Assembly: GCA_934402375.1 (NCBI GenBank)
Contig: CAKRUB010000050.1
Location: 1-12,356 of the forward strand
DNA length: 12,356 nucleotides
Direction of reading: 5' to 3'
DNA from: an uncultured Acetatifactor sp.
Lineage (GTDB): Bacteria; Bacillota; Clostridia; Lachnospirales; Lachnospiraceae
Part shown: piece by piece, positions 1-5,821 of the stretch
Layout of the letters: each line of letters starts with the position of its first letter
Position numbering within the stretch: the stretch's first letter is position 1
Program-made: the position numbers and the translations under genes
The notes under the pieces: model-generated
Seen by the model: only the letters and a program-made list of their open reading frames with translations
Database searches by the model: none
What the model was told of the DNA's origin: nothing

Positions 1-47
1 TTTAGGCTACATGGGTCAATTTTTGGATTCATGGTACAGTTACCAGT

Positions 48-1274
48 TCAGATACTGTTCCGTGAATAATTCAGGTTTATTAAAACATCAATATAAGAAA
101 TTTCCACATCCATATCATATGTAAAGTCACTATCCAAAAGTTTTCTTCTGCTTAACTCAAAATTTTCTGTGCTAACTTCTATTTCATAACATTCAATTTC
201 TTTTTCTTTACATAAATCCCATAATAAATGTTTACATATTGGATCTATGTTCATTCCAAAAGTAATTGACTTTACAAATGGCAAATCAATAAATAATGGT
301 GTATTTTCTTCACCTACATTAATTATCCTCCACTCTTGTTCATAATTCCAGCATATATTTTTAGCTAACAAATATGACAGTATCGCTTCCATATTTGGTT
401 CACATGATTTTATGCCTCCCTCTTTTTCCATACTAAAACCTATTATTCCCAAATCCTGCAACGATAATGTAGGTCTTTCCTTAGTATACTCAACTGGATA
501 TATAAAACCAATTGGTTCCTTAATTTGATTAAAATCATACTCTATACAAATTCCTGCATAAGAATTGGCATAATGTGACCACATTAATTGATTATCCCAT
601 CCGCTCACACTAAAACATGAAACTGTAAGTTTTGCCAAAAATTCTCTTAAACCTGGTATATATACACTATCCTTAATTTCTACTGCCTTTTCATACAATT
701 CTTCTAATATCGTGTCTGCATTTAACATATCAGATATATTTTCTTCTGTAATCTCAACCTTCTCCATTTGATTTACAACCACTAAAAATATTGAAAATGT
801 CTCCTTAGATAAAATATCTTTTAGTTTTTTGGGACATTTTTTATATAATACATTTAGATTATTCTTTATAAAAACTAAATTTGGTATGTTAGTCTGATGC
901 ATAGCATTCTTCCTTGAAAATAAATAATCCTTCAGTTCATTAAGCATACATACAAATTCTGCCATTTTCCCTATTGCTTTATATTTCAGCAGCTGAGTAA
1001 TAATAATTTTCGTAGCTTCATCTTGAATATTTAGCTGATCCACAAGCATTGAAATACAATTTTCATACATCTTGTCTGGCGAATAACCTATCATAGAATC
1101 AAACGGATCATTCATATTCAATGGCGTTTGTGCATATACAACCCCATGCTTTATATTTTCTATATCATATATTGTTGCAACATCTCTCCTGCATGGACGA
1201 TACTGATAAAATAGTCCGCCTGCTTTACTTATTTCATTCTTCATATCTTCAAAATTCAATTTTATATTTTTCAA
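48..1274 (-). CDS. DUF2971 family protein, AT-rich cargo gene
   Basis: A 408-aa protein that I assign to the DUF2971 family from its motif order. NDPFD is at residues 55-59, SCFS at 219-222, MWSHYA at 231-236, the G-x-CIEYDF block at 241-248, VEY at 261-263, and a K-N-x-x-W-x-YEQEWRII block at 305-318. No signal peptide or membrane segment is seen, so it is probably cytoplasmic. The biochemical function of the family is not established; conserved His, Tyr and Glu residues suggest an enzyme, which is inference. The start is TTG at 1274, chosen because AGGAGG lies 7 nt upstream; the first ATG in frame is 10 codons later and has no comparable site. Base composition is far more AT-rich than the neighbouring transfer genes, and the gene has its own promoter behind a hairpin. 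Both facts point to independently acquired cargo. Such singleton genes in conjugative elements are often defence or accessory genes, but nothing here proves that role. Confidence 0.8.
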   Translation of the reverse strand: MKNIKLNFEDMKNEISKAGGLFYQYRPCRRDVATIYDIENIKHGVVYAQTPLNMNDPFDSMIGYSPDKMYENCISMLVDQLNIQDEATKIIITQLLKYKAIGKMAEFVCMLNELKDYLFSRKNAMHQTNIPNLVFIKNNLNVLYKKCPKKLKDILSKETFSIFLVVVNQMEKVEITEENISDMLNADTILEELYEKAVEIKDSVYIPGLREFLAKLTVSCFSVSGWDNQLMWSHYANSYAGICIEYDFNQIKEPIGFIYPVEYTKERPTLSLQDLGIIGFSMEKEGGIKSCEPNMEAILSYLLAKNICWNYEQEWRIINVGEENTPLFIDLPFVKSITFGMNIDPICKHLLWDLCKEKEIECYEIEVSTENFELSRRKLLDSDFTYDMDVEISYIDVLINLNYSRNSI

Positions 1275-1281
1275 GCAAAAA

Positions 1282-1287
1282 CCTCCT
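1282..1287 (-). promoter_or_regulatory. Ribosome-binding site fixing the TTG start of the DUF2971 gene
   Basis: The minus strand reads AGGAGG here, 7 nt before the TTG at 1274. The match and spacing are ideal and favour TTG over the later in-frame ATG near 1244. Confidence 0.75.
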
Positions 1288-1321
1288 CACATCATTAAAA
1301 TACACCTAAATATATATAAAT

Positions 1322-1330
1322 ATTATATCA
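1322..1330 (-). promoter_or_regulatory. Extended -10 promoter for the DUF2971 gene
   Basis: The minus strand reads TGATATAAT, a perfect TATAAT preceded by TGN (extended -10). No good -35 is found 16-18 nt upstream, as is common for extended -10 promoters; a TTGCAT at 1350-1355 is 22 nt away, which is too far. Transcription would begin near 1315, leaving a leader of about 40 nt before the TTG start. This would let the cargo gene be expressed independently of the transfer operon. The background is very AT-rich, so a chance match is possible. Confidence 0.5.
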
Positions 1331-1355
1331 CTTTGGAGTTTTGTTTTCTATGCAA

Positions 1356-1392
1356 ATAGGCAGTGAAATATCTCACTTGTCTCACTGCCTAT
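1356..1392 (-). terminator. Strong hairpin at the end of the topB side of the operon, possible terminator
   Basis: There is a perfect 11-bp inverted repeat: positions 1356-1366 pair with 1382-1392 around a 15-nt loop. On the minus strand it overlaps the last codons and the TGA (1382-1384) of the decayed regulator frame and lies between the transfer operon and the cargo promoter. This is where an operon-ending terminator is expected. The U-tract after it is weak (TTTGCAT on the minus strand), so termination may be inefficient or factor-dependent. A protein-binding dyad is the alternative. Confidence 0.45.
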
Positions 1393-1707
1393 AAACTCTA
1401 TTTTGAGCCATTCCCATTTCTAAAGTCCCGACAATAAATTTTTCCAACTCCCCGCCATCCAATTCACTTACCACGATCAACTTTGCGAGTGTTTCCTTTT
1501 TGACTGCAAGTGCTTAGATTTTCTCATCTGCACACAGTTCATGGAAGCAGACACTAGACACATCTACAATTCTGCACATGATGTTCACTTCCAGCTCTCT
1601 GTTTCCTTCCATAATATCAAAAATACTATGTTGCGGCACACCAGAATGGGCGAAAAGCTCCGCCATGCTAATTTCTTCTTTTATCAAATGTAAGTCATTA
1701 TAAACAT
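1382..1707 (-). pseudogene. Decayed XRE/Cro-CI-type helix-turn-helix regulator
   Basis: The gene begins 15 nt after the topB stop. AGGAGGG (1715-1721) sits 7 nt before an ATG at 1707, but that frame ends after seven codons (TGA). One base added near codon 7 would join it to another frame that encodes a recognisable HTH: LIKEEISMAELFAHSGVPQ, then a helix containing IFDIMEGNREL, then CRIVDVSSV. This matches the pattern A-E-L, S-G-V, I-x-x-I, C-R-I-x-D of the XRE family. That frame stops with TAA at 1514, and the same frame then continues open for 43 codons (with KKETLAKLIVVSELDGGELE) to TGA at 1382. The simplest reading is a regulator of about 107 residues inactivated by a one-base deletion and a nonsense mutation. 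A shorter functional protein starting at the ATG in GCATGGCG (residues MAELF) and ending at 1514 cannot be excluded. Its position as last gene of the operon suggests it once regulated the element or its host. Confidence 0.55.
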
Positions 1708-1721
1708 CCTGTTTCCCTCCT

Positions 1722-3839
1722 CTATTTTCTGTTCCCGCCAAATTTCTTCTTTGGAAATTCCATTGTAAATTTATACTGCACACCGGATTTTACCTCTCCG
1801 TCTTTGGTATAGCTGTATTCCTCTGTTCCATTCGGAATGATGTAGGCATCATATTTTTTCCCGGCTTTACTGGTCAGTCCTTTGAGCAGGATTTTCTTTC
1901 CGGCAAGCAGATTTTCCACCTGGTCATCTGACAGCACCTTTCCCATTACCCTGTTTACATTCATGCCGCATTTTCCAGTGCAGTAAGCCCCGTATTTTCC
2001 ACTCACGACATCTTTTCCACAATTCGGGCATTTTCCAAACACCTTCTGTTCCTGTGCGAACATTTTTTTCTGCTCGTCACTGACACTGTGATAAGTTTTT
2101 ACAAGGTCACTTACCATAGCCTTGATCCCCGCCATAAACTGCCCGGCAGATACTTCTCCTTTGGATACCTGTGTCAGCTCATTCTCCCAGTCTGCGGTCA
2201 GCTTCGGGGATTTCACAACATCCGGCAGCACTGTGATAAGTTTCATACCGTCCTCTGTCGGGATCATCTGCTTTTTCTCACGCTTTACAAAACCGTCCTT
2301 TACCAGCTTTTCAATAATGTCTGCTCTTGTGGCAGGTGTACCAAGTCCCTTACGCTCCACATCATCGTCCATATCTTCACTTCCGGCTCTCTCCATTGCA
2401 GATAAAAGGCTATCCTCTGTAAAGTGTTTTGGTGGCTGTGTGAAATGTTCCGATACTCTGGTATCTTCAACCGTTACCGTCATTCCCTCGGTAAGCTCCG
2501 GCAGTTTCTTTGTATCATCGGAATCTTTCTTATCTTCCGTGGTCTTATAGGAATTTTTGAAAAAGTCCTCGAAATCTTTCCATCCATTTTTCCAGATTTC
2601 TTTGCCGGAAACCTTGAAAACCATGCCATTACAGGTAAGTTCTGCTTTGGTGGAGTTATAAATATGCTTCTCGGCAGTGGCACAAAGCAGGCGGTTGGCG
2701 CAAAGGGAAAGTATCTTCATTTCACTCTCCGGTATCGCCTTTAAGTCCTGCTTTACGATTTCCATTGTCGGGATAATGGCATGGTGGTCTGTTACCTTTT
2801 TGCTGTTCAGAACCTTTTTCACATCCGGGTTGAACATGATATTCTGCTCAAACAACAGGGAATTGAAAATTGCTTCGATCACATTTCTTGCTGTCCCCTC
2901 CATATCATCAGAAAGATACTGACTGTCTGTTCTCGGATATGTCACCAGTTTTTTCTCATAAAGACTCTGCGTATATTCCAAAGTCTGCTTTGCGGTAAAC
3001 CCAAATAAACGGTTGGCATCCCTCTGTAACGTGGTAAGGTCATAGAGCTTCGGCGGCGCAACCCACTTTTCTTCCTTAACCACTGCGGTCACAAGAGCCT
3101 GTCCGTTTGCACAGGTTCCTGCGATTTTTTCTGCTTCTGCCTTGTCACGGATATGCTCCGATACTGCATCCAGACCATTGCCCAGGATATGCGCCACATA
3201 GTAGGCTTCTTTCTTGAAATTCATAACCTTTGCTTCACGGTCTACCAGCATGGCAAGGGTGGGTGTCTGCACCCTCCCCACCTTCAATGCCTTTCCGCCA
3301 TATAACACGGTAAAGAGCCTTGTTCCGTTGATTCCCACAAGCCAGTCTGCTTCCTGCCTGCACAGTGCGGATTCATACAGATGGTCATATTCACTTCCCG
3401 GTCTGAGATTGGAAAATCCCTCTTTGATGGCACTTTCCTCCATCGAAGAAATCCATAAACGCTGCATCGGTTTGTCACAGCCTGCCATGTTATAGGTCAG
3501 ACGGAAAATCAGTTCCCCCTCACGTCCGGCATCGGTGGCACACACTACGGAGTCCACCCTGTTATCGTGCATGAGCTGATACAGCACCTTATACTGCGCT
3601 TTTGTATCGCTCTTAACCTCATGCTGCCATGTATCCGGGATGATCGGAAGGCTCTCGTATGTCCATTTCTGCAAGGCTTCATCATAGCTTTCCGGCTGTG
3701 CCAGTTCGATCAGATGTCCCACACACCATGACACGATATAATCATTGCCCTCCATGTATCCGTCCTTACGTTCTGTTGCGCCAAGCACACCTGCAATGCT
3801 CTGTGCCACGCTCGGCTTCTCTGCAATCACTAACTGCAT
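1722..3839 (-). CDS. topB: DNA topoisomerase III (type IA), element-encoded
   Basis: A 705-aa type IA topoisomerase, close to the usual length for TopB of conjugative elements. It cuts one DNA strand through a 5'-phosphotyrosine link and passes the other strand, resolving catenanes and single-stranded intermediates. The N-terminal Toprim domain shows IAEKPS with Glu7 and TDAGREGE at 102-109 (Asp103, Glu107, Glu109). The motif GRVQTPTLAML is at 188-198. The catalytic tyrosine is Tyr301 in TYPRTDS. Another conserved block, KGLGTPATRADIIEKL, is at 497-512. A C-terminal zinc ribbon uses Cys604, Cys607, Cys620 and Cys624, followed by a basic tail. The ATG start is preceded by GAGGAGG, which lies inside the last codons of the DUF4366 gene 3 nt away, so the two are co-transcribed and probably translationally coupled. 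Its place at the end of the transfer operon is standard for Tn1549-type elements and suggests processing of element DNA during transfer or replication. No lesion is seen. Confidence 0.97.
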   Translation of the reverse strand: MQLVIAEKPSVAQSIAGVLGATERKDGYMEGNDYIVSWCVGHLIELAQPESYDEALQKWTYESLPIIPDTWQHEVKSDTKAQYKVLYQLMHDNRVDSVVCATDAGREGELIFRLTYNMAGCDKPMQRLWISSMEESAIKEGFSNLRPGSEYDHLYESALCRQEADWLVGINGTRLFTVLYGGKALKVGRVQTPTLAMLVDREAKVMNFKKEAYYVAHILGNGLDAVSEHIRDKAEAEKIAGTCANGQALVTAVVKEEKWVAPPKLYDLTTLQRDANRLFGFTAKQTLEYTQSLYEKKLVTYPRTDSQYLSDDMEGTARNVIEAIFNSLLFEQNIMFNPDVKKVLNSKKVTDHHAIIPTMEIVKQDLKAIPESEMKILSLCANRLLCATAEKHIYNSTKAELTCNGMVFKVSGKEIWKNGWKDFEDFFKNSYKTTEDKKDSDDTKKLPELTEGMTVTVEDTRVSEHFTQPPKHFTEDSLLSAMERAGSEDMDDDVERKGLGTPATRADIIEKLVKDGFVKREKKQMIPTEDGMKLITVLPDVVKSPKLTADWENELTQVSKGEVSAGQFMAGIKAMVSDLVKTYHSVSDEQKKMFAQEQKVFGKCPNCGKDVVSGKYGAYCTGKCGMNVNRVMGKVLSDDQVENLLAGKKILLKGLTSKAGKKYDAYIIPNGTEEYSYTKDGEVKSGVQYKFTMEFPKKKFGGNRK

Positions 3840-3842
3840 CTC

Positions 3843-5564
3843 TTATTCCTCCTCATTCTCTGTATCTTTTTCCTCAGCATCCGTGTTTTTCATAAATTCT
3901 TCGTCCGGATCAGCTTCTTCCCCGTCCTCATCGTCGTAATCTTCTTCGTAATCGTCCTCCAGCTCATCCTCATCATCGTCAATGAAGTTTTCCTTTTTCT
4001 TCTTTGCCTTTATGACGTAAACCACACCAATCACGGCTGCCGCAGCAATCCCCATGATAAGATAGGAAAAGCCGGAACCATCCTGTTTCTGCTCTGTGGT
4101 TTCCGGCTCACTTCCTTCCTCGGTACTATCCTCGGTATTTTCTTCCACCGTTTCCGCATCCTGTTTCTTATTTCCCGTGGCATCGGTATTGTTGTTGTCA
4201 AGAGCCGCATCCTTGACCGGGATTGCCGATTCCAGTGCGGCAGAGTTTTTCGGAAGTGTCTCACTGTTATCGGATGTGGTGTTAAGCAGATCATTTTCGC
4301 TCACTTCCGTAAGGAAATATACCTTTTCCTCGTCACCATCCCTGTCGATTACAAGATAAAACACCTTTTCCGAAGCAGTCTGTATGGTATAAAACTCTTT
4401 GCCCTGCTCCGATGTACTGCTTTCACTGCTTTTATCTGCACTGTCTGTGGTGTCTCCTGTACCCGGAGACTGTTTCGTGGATGAAGTGCCTGTTCCGGTT
4501 CCCGTCTCGGAAATGGTATTCCCATTGCTGTCTGTTTTGGTATGCTCCGTAACCTGTGCGGTTGCGGAACTCGGCTGTGTTGCAGACGCATCCACCGGGA
4601 GCTGTTCTGCCGGATCTTTTTCATTGCTGTCCTTCGTCTCCGGATCGGTGTAATAAGGATTGGCAGTTTTGTAAATCTCCGATATATTTCCTGCATTGTC
4701 CATAGCGGAAATCGTAAAATACTGATACCCGGCATCAAACTGTTGCAGGCGGATATTCAATGCCCCATTCGTATGCTCCGTAAATTCATAGCCGTTCACA
4801 TAAATTGCCTTGATACCGGAATCCGTATCATGTGCCTGAATGCTCAAAAGACCGTCACTGACTGCTGCATTTAAGGTAGGCTTTGTAAAATCAAAGCACT
4901 TGATATAGCGGTTTTTCTCATAGGTCTTTCCCTTCTGGTCAGTGACCTGCACATAAATGGTGCTGTTCTCGGAAATCTCCACATACATATCCTCTGTGAT
5001 GTCCGTCCAGCTTCCATTCTGCGCTACCTTTGCCTGCACTTTCTGAATGGTAAAGTTGCCGGACTTTCTCGTATCTTCCACCGAAATATGTACCTTTGTG
5101 GTATCGTTATGCCATCCGGTCGGTGTGGCGATTGTGATTTTTACACTGGGATTTACATAGGCACATTCCTTGTAATCCTTACTGCATACCGCACAATCCT
5201 TATCCACCTCATACTGGCTGCACTTTTCTGTACAGGTACACTTCACTGGCTCTGTCTCCTCGGTTGTTTCTTCCGTTGTACCCTCTGTGGAATCTTCTGT
5301 TTTTCCCTCCCCGGCAGTTCCTCCGGAGTTTTCTTCCTTGCCATTGCCGGGTGTCACCGTGTTCCCGGTACTGCCCATACTTTCTGTATCCCCTGTACTG
5401 CCTGTATTTTCTGTACTCTCTGTCTGCTGTTCTGCGGTATCCTCCGCATGAACCTCCACCGTATTTGCCCTGTTAGCGAAAAATGCCCCTGCCGGCATAC
5501 AAAACAGTATTGCCGACAGAACAAGGGACATCAGTGCCTTAACGGATAACTTCTTCTTTTTCAT
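3843..5564 (-). CDS. DUF4366 surface-anchored protein of the conjugation operon
   Basis: The protein has 573 aa from the ATG at 5564, chosen because GGAGGG lies 8 nt upstream; the frame is open 20 codons further but without such a site. Order: a signal peptide (KKKK, then a hydrophobic core at about 9-30); a Thr/Ser/Gly/Glu-rich linker with nine-residue repeats (about 45-105); a six-cysteine segment (Cys109, 111, 115, 124, 127, 134; CxCx3Cx8CxxCx6C); one or two Ig-like beta domains (about 140-310, with DTDSGIKAIYVNG and SAMDNAGN); a second low-complexity linker; the block GKEFYTI (388-394) followed by VFYLVIDRDGDEEKVYFL; an acidic Thr/Glu-rich stretch; a transmembrane helix (about 500-518) followed by KAKKKK; and a very acidic tail of about 50 residues. 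The topology predicts an exported domain anchored by a C-terminal helix. The family (CD1107-type) is found in Tn1549-like elements; its role is unknown, with contact to the recipient or the transfer channel inferred. The start overlaps the DUF4315 gene by 26 nt. Confidence 0.88.
   Translation of the reverse strand: MKKKKLSVKALMSLVLSAILFCMPAGAFFANRANTVEVHAEDTAEQQTESTENTGSTGDTESMGSTGNTVTPGNGKEENSGGTAGEGKTEDSTEGTTEETTEETEPVKCTCTEKCSQYEVDKDCAVCSKDYKECAYVNPSVKITIATPTGWHNDTTKVHISVEDTRKSGNFTIQKVQAKVAQNGSWTDITEDMYVEISENSTIYVQVTDQKGKTYEKNRYIKCFDFTKPTLNAAVSDGLLSIQAHDTDSGIKAIYVNGYEFTEHTNGALNIRLQQFDAGYQYFTISAMDNAGNISEIYKTANPYYTDPETKDSNEKDPAEQLPVDASATQPSSATAQVTEHTKTDSNGNTISETGTGTGTSSTKQSPGTGDTTDSADKSSESSTSEQGKEFYTIQTASEKVFYLVIDRDGDEEKVYFLTEVSENDLLNTTSDNSETLPKNSAALESAIPVKDAALDNNNTDATGNKKQDAETVEENTEDSTEEGSEPETTEQKQDGSGFSYLIMGIAAAAVIGVVYVIKAKKKKENFIDDDEDELEDDYEEDYDDEDGEEADPDEEFMKNTDAEEKDTENEEE
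5368..5421 (-). repeat. 27-bp tandem imperfect repeat within the DUF4366 gene
   Basis: Two 27-bp units start at 5368 and 5395 and share the core GTACTGCC followed by a TTTCTGTA-like block. They encode nine-residue repeats (TESTENTGS, TGDTESMGS, then a partial third unit) in the exported low-complexity linker. Repeats in this position vary easily in copy number by slippage and would change linker length without changing the frame. Confidence 0.55.
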
Positions 5565-5802
5565 TGGTCGAACCCTCCTTTTCCTGTTCCCGTTTCTGTA
5601 ATAATTGTCTGACTTCATCCTCACTGAGCCTGTTTAACATCTGTAAACGCTCGGATGAGATTTTATATTTCTTTATGATCTTCATGGTTTCGGCATCCTC
5701 TGCCATCTGTTTCTGCTCTGCAAGGTCTTTTTCCTTTGCCTGAAGCTGTGCGATCTGTTCCCTGACCTTTTTAAGCTGTGAATTGATTCTCTCTACTGAC
5801 AA
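5539..5802 (-). CDS. DUF4315 family small coiled-coil protein
   Basis: An 87-aa highly charged protein of the DUF4315 family, which regularly sits between the cell-wall hydrolase and DUF4366 genes in Tn1549-like elements. Residues 1-35 (NSQLKKVREQIAQLQAKEKD) have the heptad pattern of a coiled coil. A central IIKKYKISSERLQMLNRLSE segment and a basic/acidic C-terminus follow. There is no signal peptide or membrane segment, so it is cytoplasmic. The start codon is TTG at 5802: GGAGG lies 9 nt upstream and no in-frame ATG or GTG is available between this and the end of the preceding gene. It begins 20 nt after the hydrolase stop and overlaps the DUF4366 start by 26 nt, indicating coupled translation. 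The function is unknown; an adaptor role for a transfer-complex component is only inference. Confidence 0.85.
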   Translation of the reverse strand: MSVERINSQLKKVREQIAQLQAKEKDLAEQKQMAEDAETMKIIKKYKISSERLQMLNRLSEDEVRQLLQKREQEKEGSTNEKEEVIR

Positions 5803-5811
5803 CCTGTGTTT

Positions 5812-5816
5812 CCTCC
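5812..5816 (-). promoter_or_regulatory. Ribosome-binding site fixing the TTG start of the DUF4315 gene
   Basis: The minus strand carries GGAGG within GGAGGGAGGA just downstream of the hydrolase stop, 9 nt before TTG at 5802. This decides the start, because no ATG is present in frame. Confidence 0.7.
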
Positions 5817-5821
5817 CTCCG

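Noticed and set aside
1514..1783. An 89-codon frame starting inside the topB end as a real protein
   Set aside because: The first 20 or so residues are topB sequence in another frame. The only good ribosome-binding site leads to the ATG at 1707 in a different frame, so the decayed-regulator reading is preferred.
5088..5549. Plus-strand open frame of 153 codons with many cysteines
   Set aside because: It is antisense to the DUF4366 gene. Its composition (Cys, Phe, Leu) is what results from reading Thr/Glu/Lys-rich codons backwards, and it has no ribosome-binding site or family resemblance.
5565..5624. Twenty extra N-terminal residues of the DUF4366 protein
   Set aside because: They lie over the DUF4315 gene, lack a ribosome-binding site and would precede the signal peptide. 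The ATG at 5564 has GGAGGG 8 nt upstream.
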